Source: Alopecurus myosuroides
Taxonomy: Eukaryota; Streptophyta; Magnoliopsida; Poales; Poaceae
DNA: 64,000 nucleotides
Assembly (NCBI GenBank): GCA_028641055.1
Contig: CM054057.1
Coordinates: forward strand, 720,932,310 to 720,996,309
Direction: 5' to 3'
The position numbers were made by a program, and so were the translations under genes. The notes beneath the pieces are model-generated. The model was not told where the DNA came from. It did not search any database and saw only the letters and a program-made list of their open reading frames with translations. Of this stretch, positions 12,801 to 24,000 are shown in pieces. The first letter of the stretch is position 1; every line of letters starts with the position of its first letter.

Positions 12801-13571
12801 CCCATCATGTAATAATTAGAACTGCAACTTCATATCTAATGTTGACATAATTGTATAGTGCGTTATCATCCTAGATTCTTGTATTTATGGTGTTACAACC
12901 TTTTTTGGGTTGCAATAATCTTCACATTATTTCAACTGCAATTTCATATCTCATTTTGTAATAATTGTACACAGTACCTTTTAGATTAATTAAACGTGCA
13001 TGCCTACATGGATTGTATTTATGGTGTTATTATCAGATTTAACATATTGGCTTAATGCATTTTAGGAGCCGAGAGTTGAAGAAGAGTCATTTGATGGGGG
13101 ACTGGCTCTTCAGATGGTCATGGTTCTCTGGATGGAGGCTCTGGAGAAGACTCTGGAGAAGATGATGAAGATGTTGAAGAAGAACCTCCAAGATCACCAA
13201 ATGTTGATGAAAAATCAGCATGCTCAGTCCATGTCTCCGATCTGGTGATACTTCAGCTTAAGGAGCAGATGGGGTTGCACACCGACAAGGTTCTTCAAGC
13301 TGTGGTAACGCCCAACCAGCGACCATCATCTTTCATGGTTTCCCGTCTACTCCTTAGCAAGTTGGGTAATACCAACTGGCGAATTGTCCAGTCTCACGAG
13401 GAGGGAGACTCCGCGTATCTTTACATCAAGATGCGTAAACAGGACGTGGTAAGGTGTCACGGGAAGAGGTACGAGTGGCTGGGAGAACAAGTCACCTTTC
13501 GTAAGGTGAATTCTCTCCTTCCACTCAGACCTGATCCCATGGAAGCTGGCCAAGTTGTCAAGATCTTCTAA
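9851..13571 (+). CDS. Unrecognised acidic protein, two exons, probable frameshift
   Basis: Exon 1 (9851-10216) starts MKRSRECFDAAHVQ and is Ala/Val-rich. It ends in a 12-bp minisatellite encoding APTAAPTAAPTAAP, then the donor GAG|GTACAT. A 2.85-kb intron follows. Exon 2 (about 13066-13571) begins EPRVEEESFDGG, runs through an acidic stretch (SGEDSGEDDEDVEEE) and finishes with a compact region (VILQLKEQMGLH, RLLLSKLGNTNWRIV, RKVNSLLPLRPDP, QVVKIF-stop). Splicing at 13066 keeps phase, but the frame changes at a run of five G (about 13096-13100). One extra G would join EEESFDGG to TGSSDGHGS smoothly. So this is either a pseudogene, a natural allele or a base error. No known domain was recognised; the Lys/Arg-rich start and acidic middle suggest a nuclear protein, as inference only. 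Confidence 0.5.
10770..12960 (+). repeat. Internal duplications within the intron of the acidic-protein gene
   Basis: The phrase cttgtattca..gagggagtagatcgatttt recurs at about 10773, 11519 and 12701. The phrase ggtgttacaaccttttttggg recurs near 10940, 11707, 12290 (one base changed) and 12890. A block around ctaattaaatattttgtatg occurs near 11365 and 12548. The last two spacings are about 1.18 kb, consistent with a tandem duplication of a ~1.18-kb block with shorter repeats inside. AT-rich and non-coding. Confidence 0.75.
11940..12193 (+). repeat. Copy of a B3-gene intron/exon-boundary segment
   Basis: This stretch matches 16051-16305 almost base for base (a few substitutions and small indels by eye). 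In the B3 gene at 15685-17292 the same sequence is the 3' end of an intron plus the first bases of exon 2 (ttatttag|gtgatcccctg). Here it sits inside the intron of another gene, and the repeat-unit sequence resumes directly after it. The acceptor-like ttatttag is retained. Confidence 0.85.
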
Positions 13572-14265
13572 GTTGTGTCTGTGAAGACAATGTTTCTTTT
13601 GTTTAAACTATGTGTTGCTTCCCGTACTACTTCATGATGCATTATGTGAAACATTATGTCTTTTTATGTTACCGTTCAGCAGAACTTATTAATATTGTTA
13701 AAGAGTTGTTTCTTTTTTCGAGGGTACGCAATTGGGCACCTGGTTTTTATAGGAGATAGTGGTTTGAGTACATGAACTTGACAGTTTGTTGATAGCAACA
13801 CTTTCACTTACACCACTCCACACCGGCTAGTCCGAGAAATGCCCCACAGACGCAAAAACCAAACACAAGAGAAGGCCTTTCCTAAACAGAGATCAGAGCC
13901 GCGTCGCCACCGATGCTTGTCCCTCTTAGGAATAACAAACTCCATCTTACATCCCTACTCGACGCACCACCCAAAGGAGAAGGGCGGCAGCACTAGTTCT
14001 GCCTCGAGGAGGGACCGACTCGAACACCGCCAGCGAGAAAGAGTTGTCATTGAGTTCAAACCAGAATTCACGTAACATAATTTGCATTACTAATTAGATA
14101 TAGCACTTACAATATGAACAAAAGTACCAAGATTAATCCATAGCTCAAAGCTTACTGCAAGAGCTACACACTACATACTACTCGAATAATTTTCATCAAC
14201 ACTTTCACATATACTCTAATTACAAAGACCAAAAGTAGCATATATACTACGCCGCAGCAAGTGAT
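13572..14265. other. Intergenic region, no gene seen
   Basis: 3' flank of the acidic-protein gene followed by the 3' flank of the convergent exonuclease pseudogene. A short GC-rich piece at 13830-14075 gives a chance reading frame that resembles nothing recognised. No RNA gene or repeat noted. Confidence 0.4.
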
Positions 14266-15212
14266 CTAGTGCCAAGTGTGGTTCGCCCGCACCCTCCTTG
14301 ATCTGCCTCCCTCTTCCGCCTTCTTCGCGTCACTCATGGGCTTGAGCACACGGTACAACTCTAGGGAGAGGAACCCATCAATTGCAGCATAGGTGATGTG
14401 TTCCATGTCTAGATTTTTGTTGTCCCAGTAGCTGTGCCACCAATGATCCTTCTTCTTCATGTCTTTGTAGACGGGATCAATAAGTTATACTGCCATGGTA
14501 GCCATTCCAGATTTCTTTTGGTTGAACACATGAAAGTAGAGATCTTGGATATCCTCATAATTTTCTTTTGGAATAGAAAAGTTCCAGGTTCTCGCAAACA
14601 CTTTCTTGTCATTGGTGGTGTCAACACTTGCAAATTTGACGCCGCCAAAACGAAAAAGATCAACCAGCGTCGCAGATTGCCACGAGTCACCACTGAAGTA
14701 CACAAGTAACAAGAGTTTAGAAAAGTACTACTCCCTCCGACCGAAAAAAAGGGCGTGAGAAAACTGCTACGCATGCACGTCTCGATGAGTACTAGTTGCG
14801 GAAAATCTAGATGAGTACTGTTGCCGAAAACAAGAGGAAAAAAGTAGTAGTAACACCAATCACAACAACCATGAATAACCAAATAGCAATCACAAGAACA
14901 TGGCGGCGGAGCAGATGAGTAGTAGTTGCAGAAAACAAGAGGAAAAATGACTTTTACCTGGAGTGATGGTACACCAGGACGTGGCGGTAATGCAAGCTGA
15001 AGAACGGCGACCTTTTTATGGATCTCCAACTTCTGGGATGTGTACTCGAAATCCAGGCCCATGAACCGTTCTTCTCCGCTATCAATCCACTGCTGGTACA
15101 TTTCTACGATACGCTGCACCTCGGCAGGGTCGTTGGTGTACGCGACGTCGATGGTTTCCTCGCCATGGATGGGGACCTTGAACGTGCGGCAGAAATACTT
15201 CTGTTCATCCAT
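14266..15212 (-). pseudogene. WRN-like 3'-5' exonuclease (DEDDy family), decayed
   Basis: Exon 1 (15212-14958, 85 codons) starts MDEQKYFCRTF. It contains exonuclease motif I, MGLDFEYT, with the metal-binding Asp and Glu, and then VAVLQLALPP. Its donor is CAG|GTAAAA. The second piece (about 14692-14266) has VKFASVDTTNDKKVF (motif II region), IQDLYFHVF, LIDPVYKDMKKKDHWW and motif III YAAIDGFLSLELY (Tyr-x3-Asp). Two lesions are visible: a TAA at about 14483-14485 between MATMAV and LIDP, and the nearest acceptor (ttcag|tggtgac) puts exon 2 out of phase. A Stowaway-like end (ctccctcc at 14731) lies just upstream of that acceptor and may have displaced the original one. Intact relatives trim 3' ends of nucleic acids in the nucleus; this copy is probably inactive. 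Confidence 0.75.
14729..14760. repeat. Stowaway-like terminal fragment
   Basis: TA followed by CTCCCTCCGACCGAAAA resembles the terminal inverted repeat of Stowaway (Tc1/mariner) MITEs, which duplicate TA. No matching second end was found within about 300 bp, so it is at best a fragment in the exonuclease intron. Confidence 0.35.
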
Positions 15213-15312
15213 TCTTGGAAGAAGAAGCGGGAGCGGATGGAAGAAGAAGAAGAGAGTGTAGTGCAGCGGTTGGAAGAAGATGCAGTGGAGAATACGAGTG
15301 GAAGTACAGGGG

Positions 15313-15684
15313 AGTATTAATATTAATTGTGGAAGGAGCAGAGTCGAAGTGATTTACGTGTGAAATCGATAGAAATTATTTGGGAAACACCTGTGCCGTG
15401 TGTGTACATAGACACAAGGTTGTAAAAATTTAGTCACTTGTTTGTGGGCCTAAACTAATAAGCCTATTTTTAATTTACTAAACGTACACAATTGCCAGCG
15501 CGGGCCACGAATTGTCCCATCAAACATCTACGGCCTGACCTAAGGCAGCGTGCGTGTTATCATTATCCCGCAGAACCGCCTCTCGTTCACACGCCTCCCT
15601 CTCCACGTGTTCGCCGCCGCCAGCCCTTCCGCGCAAGTTTGACCTAGATGTAGTCTACCGGCCGGCGCACCCTCCACTTGGATC
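15313..15684. other. Promoter side of divergent exonuclease and B3 genes
   Basis: Non-coding interval between the exonuclease remnant (minus) and the B3 gene (plus). It becomes GC-rich at 15530-15660, consistent with a leader or core promoter for one or both. No unambiguous TATA box was picked out. Confidence 0.3.
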
Positions 15685-17292
15685 ATGAAGCCAATCAAAG
15701 ACGTGCCAACTAGATCTTACGCATCATTTTTTATCTTGATCGTGATTATCACACCATATCTGATGGTTTTTATTCGTTTTTTCTCGCAGTGTCCAGTTTG
15801 TTTTGACAAATTAGGGATGTGTGGCAGTGATGCCATGACAACTGATTATTTCGTCATAACCCTTGTAGACGGATTTGAGGAGAAGACGGTAAGGATTCTA
15901 ATCTACTCATGTACAAATTGGATTTGAATTTTTCGTGATTATTCACATGTAATATACGTAGCATATCTACCGGTCCTAGTACTCATTGTGTCATGTGTTA
16001 ATCATTAATGTAATATACGTAGCTGATCTAGCTAGCAAATTTTTTGGGACTGTGATCTCTATTAGTTATGGACGTGCAATTTTTTTATCAACTACCTACA
16101 TGCAATTTCAATACTTGAAGGGTACCATTCTGCAAACTATGAGTGCATGTTCAGTTATTTGCAGTACATGACTATTGCTTCAATGTCCAATTATAGGAAA
16201 AAGTACAAATAGCTACTCTTGTAGAATATATCTACTTATAGTAAGTCCAATTTACTACTGGCTCATAACTTAATAAAATAATGCTCTTATTTAGGTGATC
16301 CCCTGCTACATCAGAACATATTTCCTAAAAATGCATGCTGTTTTCCCATTGGAGAACACCAGTTTTCAAGCGACACTGCAAACCAAGGAAGGTTTCTCGT
16401 TCAATGTTGAGGTTAGCAGCATTGACGGGATAACCTTTCTGAATGGAAATTATTGGAAAGAATTTAGCAGGGTTTACAAACTTAAGGTTGGTATGGAGCT
16501 AGTATTCAAGACCGACACACGTCGAGGCCAAACTGAGATCATAACTGGAAATGACCCAATCATCCATCCATGTAAGTTCTTACTTAATACAAAAAATTAT
16601 GTTGTGCACATAAACATTAATATATTACTTGGTTGCGGCATGTGTACTCCACTAATTTCAGGCGTATTACATTTTTACATCATACTACCAGATGTCCCCT
16701 GAGAGGCGTCACATTGTTGACTCACTCTCTAGCACCGATGGTACCATGATTAACTGGAGGATGATGGAGACGGTGATCGACGCTGTTGAAAACTTGGATT
16801 ACACTGTTCTATTCCATAGAGCTGGAGAGTATGAGGCAGCAGAACTGGTTGTCGGAGTGCTGCATACTCTGAATTGGACAAACAGCGAGAACTTCAATAA
16901 ACACGTGGTAAATCTTTAAGAACACATCTTCTCTTATGCGCAAAGTAATACGTGTACACTTATTCTATTTTCCTTTCTTTTAACATAATTATTTTCCGAT
17001 AGTTTTTCTCTTGACTTTAAGTCTTTGCATGCAACAGAAAATCCCAAGCCGTCTGATTCCTGCACATATGGCAAGAAATGGTACCATCACTATTGTTTGC
17101 TACCCGAGAACTGAGGTGTCATCGACATATTCAATTTATGATCTTGATGGTTGCTTGTGCGTCAGCGGGTGGAAAGAGTTCATGGCGAAGGAAAGTCATC
17201 TCAAACAGGGTGACAAGATGTTGTTCTTGCTATACCAGTGCGCTGAAGGGCTCTACTTGTTTGCTACCCATGTCCCTGAAATTGGTCTATAA
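15685..17292 (+). pseudogene. Two-domain B3 (REM-like) gene with a phase break
   Basis: Exon 1 ends at 15888 (…DGFEEKT|GTAAGG). Exon 2 is 16295-16571 (VIPCYIRTYF, FNVEVSSIDG, WKEFSRVYKL, LVFKTD). Exon 3 is 16662-16912 (AYYIFTSYYQMSPERR, then a linker to NKHV). Exon 4 is 17038-17292 with the second B3 (KIPSRLIPAHMA, GWKEFMAKESHLKQGDKMLF, stop). Junctions 1/2 and 3/4 keep phase. Exon 2 ends one base into a codon while exon 3 needs phase 0, so the 2/3 junction is frameshifted with the visible GT-AG sites. Exon 1 may really begin at 15790 after tttctcgcag, giving a CPVC..C motif like the next B3 gene; the hydrophobic stretch read from 15685 would then be intron. Probable pseudogene or unusual splice form; B3 identity is firm. 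Confidence 0.65.
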
Positions 17293-19007
17293 TAGAATGC
17301 AGTGATATTGATGGTTTCTGTGTGCAACTATATGCATGCAGCCCCGTTGCTACAATATAAAAACCGTGTTAAGACTCTATATTAGATTGCCGAATTCTCA
17401 CAAAATTTAAATGTTATGTTCTTTTAGTTTTACTACTTTCATGATGTCATTTTGTTTTTTATGATTAGCTTTACCATTTTTACTTTACTTTATTGAATTT
17501 TATGACTCATATAAATGTAAACAAGTGTGCAAACCACACATGCTCAATGGAAAAAATATCCAGTGATACTAGCCCCTTGTTCTCCCATGCTTCCATTTAA
17601 AAAAATCAACTATAGATGTTTCATAAAATTCCGGAACAAAATATTAATGTTCCCAAAGAAGTTGTCTACGTAATGTAGAAAAAAATCAGGTCCAAATTCG
17701 ACCTACACATTGAGAAACAAAAAGTACAAATCAGCAAAAATATATATTTCACATTTGGATTTGTCTTTTTGGTTAGTCAATATTACTTTCGTATCTGGAC
17801 ATAAAATTATTACACATTGTAGTAACTTTTCATGTGAACACTCGTGATTTTTCCTAGATTTTTTTGAATCACCAAAACATCATTTATTCGAAACGGTACC
17901 ATGGTAGCATGCAAGAGGGCTAGTATCACATGATATTCTCCCCATGCTCTGGCGAAATAGGCTGAACCACCGCTATATTAATATAGGCTGAGGCGACAAC
18001 CAATAAACGCAAAAGAAGAAAAGAAAAGGAGACGGAAGTTGATCGACGAAACGACCGCTGCGCCCACCTACAAACTACAACAATGCTGCTAGCACCTGGA
18101 CGTCAAATACCAATCAACACCTTCAACATTGATAGTCGCGGTTCTAGAGTTTCCCCCGGCACATCGGGGCGGCGGATGCAGGCTAGACGCGATGCCCTTC
18201 ATGAAGGAAGGATGCCACCCGATGGCGACACCGCTCTAATATCGGTACTCCGACAAGGATTTCTCCGAAACAAACCCTCACCACCATCCCTGACGATCCG
18301 TCGCCTAGGTGCCTCGCAACCACCTGACGAACCGACCACCAGCATGCGACACCACGGTGCAACAACATTTAACCAGGATGAGGGAATCAAATGTGGTGGG
18401 CACGGTTTATCATTTGCTTCATCATTAAGGACCAATTTATGAAAGATCAAATGTGGAGGCACCGTTCACATAATGAAATTTTGAGGAAAACCATTTATAC
18501 TCTAATTTAATCGATTGCTACACGCACACCAACTGCTACACACACGAACTCGAGTCCTCTCCCTCTGCACCCCCCGATCCCCCACCGCCGCCACGGCTAG
18601 CCCTCTCCACCCCCAGATCCCCCACCGCGGCCTAGCCCTGTCCACGGCACCGATGGACCACCGCGACCACGGGGCCGCCTACACCGACACCCGACGGAAC
18701 GACGCCGCGGCAAACGCCGCCGCAACCGCCACCGTCGTCCTCGCGCCGTCCAGCCGTCGCGCCGCAGATAAGTTTCCCCGGCAGCCGTACCTTTCATTGC
18801 TAGGTTTAGATGTAGATTGAGTTATATGTTAGATGATTATTGTGATTTTAGATGTAGATCAATTTAGAAATTAGATTTTCATTGTTAGATTTAAGTTTAT
18901 TCAGCCACCAAAATTAGATGTACATTGTTAGATTTAAGTTGGTTTTTGAATGGTAAATGGTTATATGTGTATCTGAATTCAGTGTATGGAACGAACCACC
19001 GCAGGCA
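17293..19007. other. Intergenic region and possible leader of the third B3 gene
   Basis: 17293-18000 is AT-rich with no signal. 18080-18440 is moderately GC-rich with a 119-codon chance frame that resembles nothing recognised. 18515-18800 is strongly C/G-rich with alternating frames and could be the 5' leader exon of the B3 gene that starts at 19008. 18800-19000 has short repeats of a ttagatgtagat phrase. Confidence 0.35.
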
Positions 19008-19491
19008 ATGGATGTATGTGAACAGTGTGGCTACAAGGAGTGCATGAACAAGAAATTTACCATTGTTCTACCAGAGGGGTTTGAAAACAGATTGGTATAT
19101 ACCTTTCGTCAATCTACTTTTTGAAAACTGACAATAAATTTGTACTAAAAATGTGTACTTCTTTTTTTTACAGATCATACCTTGCAGATTCAGGCGTGAC
19201 TTTTTAGAGCATATTCAGGTTGCAATTTGGGACCACCCTAGAACTCTGGAGGTGAACTTGGTGAGCTTGAGAGTGCCAGACCACCAGCACAAAGTTGTAG
19301 TCACACATGAGGATGGAAAAACATACTTCAGTGGTCAGCAATGGGGCCAGCTTGTGGAACGCTACGAGATGGATCCAACAGGGAGATTGACATTCTATCT
19401 CGATGAAGGTGATGTGTCCACCTACTTCCTCTATGATCAACCTGACGATGCTGAAGACACCGAAGATGATGTTCCCATAGCTCCCTACTGA
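19008..19491 (+). CDS. Single B3-domain (REM-like) protein
   Basis: Exon 1 is 19008-19094 (29 codons, MDVCEQCGYKECMNKKF … GFENRL, donor GTATAT). Exon 2 is 19174-19491 and starts at IIPCRFRRDF after a T-rich tract ending in ACAG. Phase is 0 at the junction, giving 134 residues. The B3 fold follows: LEVNLVSLRV, KVVVTHEDGKTYFSGQQWGQLVERYEM, GRLTFYLDEG, STYFLYD. The C-terminus is acidic (DDAEDTEDD). An N-terminal C-x2-C with a later Cys is shared with the B3 gene upstream (CPVC), pointing to a common ancestor by tandem duplication. The ATG was chosen because the nearest upstream ATG (18986) meets a stop after 11 codons. Predicted nuclear DNA-binding role; no lesion seen. Confidence 0.75.
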
Positions 19492-20320
19492 GGATACACA
19501 TGTTGTCATTATTCAGTCAGATGATGAGTAGGTATCGTGGTTGTAGCTGAGAGTTCTAGCTTTATGCGAACTTTTAGATTATATGTTAATGCTGAGTACT
19601 ATCTGGTTGAATCTTTGAATGGTTATGCGATTTTTTTTAATGGTTGTTATGTTATCTCATAATTGAATACCATTTGTGTGCTTCTAGTCAATATTACATA
19701 CCCTTTTTATTTACTGATTTCTATAGGATAGTGATGTGGACTATGACATCAACGACAATGATCATGTAGTAACCTGTGTCGAGTCCAGAAACACGGCAGT
19801 GGACACCTAGATAGCAGGGGCGTACGAGTTTCACGCCAGAACTGAAGAAAAACCACACCACTAACAGGGCTTTTCCGAGTAGTGTTGAATATTAACACAA
19901 CAATGCATTTAGAAATAAATAAATTTAATCATAAAATGAAACTAGTAAAACTTAATATAGCATTTATAATACTTGAACGTTATTGCCAAGGGAAAAACAT
20001 ATTGTTCACAAGCCAAATGGGCTGTGAAGACAAAATGTAGAATTAATAGGCCCATACTCCGGTTGGGCCATTGGGCAAGCAAAAGGGCTACGTATGTCCG
20101 CCCGGTCTCCTCCAAACTGCCCTGCCCCCACACGACAACGCCGCCCTATCCGCCCTCAGGCGACTTCGCCGCCGCATCGGCCCTGCGCGACCGACCAATC
20201 CGCCACTATTACCTCGCCGCCATCCGAACTCGATTAGCGTAAACTATTGAACTGCCGCCAACGCTGCCCCGCCGACTTGTACTCAACCGCTGCTTCCGCC
20301 GCTCGTCAGACGCAATTACA
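19492..20320. other. Junction between the B3 cluster and the CACTA element
   Basis: Starts as 3' flank of the B3 gene; an acceptor-like ctatag|gatagtgatgtggac at about 19727 opens an acidic frame (DSDVDYDINDNDHVV) that may be a decayed extra exon. 20040-20300 is GC-rich with Pro/Ala-type frames and ends in a donor-like acaag|gtttgt (about 20320), consistent with the untranslated first exon of the CACTA transposase gene. No CACTACAAGAAA terminus or CACTA-type subterminal repeats were found here, so the left end of the outer CACTA cannot be placed. Confidence 0.4.
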
Positions 20321-21034
20321 AGGTTTGTACCAATACTGATGAAATCCTTGGTTTCCATCCTGCCGGTTCGATGAAGTTAATGGCGATTGCAATTGCTGTC
20401 AGATAGACTAGCTGCTTGTGTTCACATATGCGTGTCTGTTTTATCAGTTTCAGTTGTAAGTGTTAGTTTAATATTCATAGCAATGTCAGGAATTCAGGTA
20501 CGAACTAGGTTTTATATTTTCATTGCCATGTCAGTTTCAGGTGTAAGTGTTAGTTTCAATCGAACGCTGTGTTGTGAAGTAATGTCTAATGTAATCCCCT
20601 GCAATTCTTACTGACTTGAAAGACCAGTATGAATGTCTCTCTGATGTATGTGTTGTTTCGAAATACTTGCGTGTGAACTAATGCTGCTCCTTTTTTTTTA
20701 CAAGACCGTCTAAACGGAGATAACGCAAAATGTCACAAGACAAGAGCTGGATGGAGAAGGATAGAGATTCTGTGGAGTGGCAAAGTGGCATCGAGAGTTT
20801 CTTGGAATTTAGTTTTGATGGTGCTCAACCAGACGCAAGAAACTTTTGCCCGTGTACGAAATGTCTGAATAATGCTCATAAAACTAAAAAGGAGATCCAT
20901 ATGCACTTGCTTAAGAATGGGATGGATCCGTCCTACAAAAAATGGGTATTCCATGGTGAACCGGAGGAGGACAACATGGCTGAAGATTCTGATGATGAAG
21001 ACGCTGCAGAGGGTGGTGAAGGGATATGTGACAT

Positions 21035-24000
21035 TGTAACATCCCAAGTATGAAAAATAGCCTTTAGAATGTTTGCTCTCTGTTATTTTATGTTTTGCAT
21101 CATGGCATCATGTTGATTGCATTTGTTTTGTTTGTTTTCCTTTTGTTTTCCTCTGTTTTCAGTTGTTTTCCAATTGTTTTCATTTGTTTTCCTTTGTTTT
21201 CTATTTGAATTTCAAACCAAAATTCAAACCCTTTGTTTCATCCTTGTGATGTTACAATTTCCAAAATGTTATTTCAAATTAAAACAACCAAATTGTTTTC
21301 TTTTTATTCCAGAAAGCTCACTTGTTAAGTTAATGGTTTTAATCAATCAATTGTTTCCAAATCACATTCAAAAATTCAATACATTGTATAAACAACACCC
21401 AATTGGAAAATTAGGAAAATTACCAAAACAATCTAATCTTTTGTTTCCAATTATTTCCATGTTTGATCAACTAATAATATGGTGCTTTTGTTTCGAATAA
21501 ATAAATTCCCAAATTGCTTTCAAACTCAAACCCAAATTCAAACAGCACCCAAAATTTCCAATTCATGAAAACTACCAAACCATTCCACTAAGTTAACCCA
21601 AGTTAATAATAGGGTTACCCTATTAAATTTGATGTTTTCCAATAATTAATCAATTAAGTTGCAAATTATTTAAATTCCAACCAATTGACAAAACAGCAAA
21701 TAGTTTGAATTTTTCAAAAAACTTAAGTTGTCAAGGGTAGATATTGGACTAACAAATGCACCTGAAATTTCCCAAAATTTTTAGCAACTCATAACCCCAT
21801 CCTTTTCTTCCATTTGGTTCTATGCAAAAAAAAACATAAATAAGAACAAATAATTAAAACCACAAAGGAGAGGGGCATGGCCCAGCCTTTTCTTTTCCTT
21901 CCCCAAAGCCCATTTTTCCCTGGCCCAGTACCCCCCTCGCCCTTCTTCCTCCTCGTACGGATCTCATCCGTGCTACCCACGTAGCAGCAGCGGAGCAGGG
22001 ACGGCCAGCAGCTCGACCCATCCCCCTTAAAACCTCCTCCTCGAGCCCTAGCCCCTGCCTTCTCCCTCCTACTCCCTCTCCCCGCCTCCATTCTCTCTTT
22101 CTCTCCCTCTGTTTTCTTCTCTCTGCGCGGCTCCCTCTCTGTAGCTGAAACCGACCCCGCCACCCTCTGTTCTCCGGCGATCGCTGCCGTGTCGAGGCGC
22201 CACCGCCGTGGCTAAGTACGGGAACGGATTCCCCTCGATGCCCTCGTCCTCATCGAGTCCAGCGAGGGGCACGAGCGCCTCCGGAGCGCCGCCGCCGTCC
22301 CGGAGTTGCCGCCGGTCGCCACCGAGCGCCCGCCGTTTGTCTTCAGAGAGGTGAGCCACGCCTCCCACTCTCCCCTCCCTCTCGGTCACGCTCTCTCACC
22401 CACACGCCACGAGCAGCACGTCCGCACTCACCCACGAACCACAGTACACCCACGGCGAGCACAGCGAGCCACCGCCGGCGACCAATCTTCCTCCCTGTCG
22501 ATGGTTCAGGTGACTGAACTTCGATTCAGTTAAAAACACCACAGAGATCTGAACTATAACCTTTCCCACTCCCTTTTCTTTTCAAACAGAAGCACAGCAC
22601 CGCACTGGCAGCGAACCTTGCACGCGCAGCGTGAGGTGCTGGGATCAAATCCCCAGCCCCACCCTTTTTCTGCCTCCTTATTCGCTTGTTTCAGTTAAAC
22701 CGCAGCGCACAGCATATCCACCCCGACGCCCCTCTACTGCCACCAACAGCGCATCAGCCCTACTGGCAACAGCACCCTTTGCTCACAGTGAGGTGCAGGG
22801 TTCGATCCCCCTGCGCCCCAAAAACCCAAATCTTTTTATTTTCCAATATTTTGGTCACAGAACTTCCTGGTATTCACCAATAGGCCCCTGGTAATTAATC
22901 TAGACCCCTGTAAAAATATTTCCTAAGCCCCTAGATGAATTAAAATGGCAGATTGCACCCTAAAATTGTAAATTGCATAACTATTTCATTTTAACTCCAA
23001 TTTTCACTTTTTAAATATGTTTTCTGTCCCAAATTAAATGTTCTATCCAAATATAAAATTTGTTTACTGTTTTGAATATTTTAAATTGGTGCAAAATTTG
23101 AAAACTTGTCAAATTCACTTAAACTTGCAAAAATCATAACTTGTTCATAAAAATTCCAAATTCCACAAACTAAATATGTTTTCCAATCAACTTTTCATGT
23201 ACTTTCCAAATATAAATTTTATTTTCTGTTTTGAATAATTTAAATTGCTGAAAACAATTTTTCTTAATTAATGCATTTAAAATTGCCAAAATAATAACTT
23301 GCTCATTTTAAATCCAATTTCAACAAATGAAATATGTTTCCCATGCAAAATTAAACCCTCTTTCCAAATATAAACTTTGTTTTCTGTTTTGAATAATTAA
23401 AATTGGTTAAATAATTTAATCCTTGTTTAATTCATTTAATATTGCTAGATTCATAACTTGATCAAATCAAATTCTTTTGGGACATATAAAATATGTTTTC
23501 CAACCATAAAAGTATAAAATTTTCAAATATGAATCTCACTTAATGTTTTAAACAAATAAAAATTCAAATAAGTTCATGTTTGAATTAAATTCATTTATTT
23601 CTTGCTTAAACTTGTTTAATTCATAAATAATTCATTTGAAATCCTTTTGCAACAAGTGAAACATGTAATCCAACTAAAATCTTGTTTTCTTTTCAAATAT
23701 AAACTTTGTTATCTGTTTTGAACAATTTAACATGATGAAAACAACAAATGCTTGTGTGACACCTCTAAGTAACCAAAATTTCCTAACTTAATGAATGAAT
23801 TTCCAAACTTGCTAAACCTTATTTCCATTTGCTTCTATTGTTGTTATTTTGCTGTTTTCCTCATCCATGCATCATGCTAATCAACTTTCATATGATGATT
23901 AGTTGTAAAACAATTAATTCAACCATAATTCATGGGCTTTCCATAAGCAAACCAATTGCATATGGGTCCATTTAATCATGTTTCTATCTTGTCAACTAGT

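Noticed and set aside
14729..15000. Complete Stowaway MITE in the exonuclease intron
   Set aside because: Only one end is visible; no second CTCCCTCC-type end within reach.
18083..18442. 119-codon plus-strand frame as a gene
   Set aside because: No domain, no splice or promoter context. Low-complexity Arg/Pro/Gly content typical of GC-rich chance frames.
19859..19885. CACTA…TAGTG sequence as the left end of the outer CACTA
   Set aside because: Bases after CACTA (acagggctttt) do not match the right end (CACTACAAGAAAA) and no subterminal motifs follow.
21117..21500. Phe-rich 127-codon frame in the giant LTR
   Set aside because: Arises from AT-rich tttgttttc repeats; no protein-like composition.
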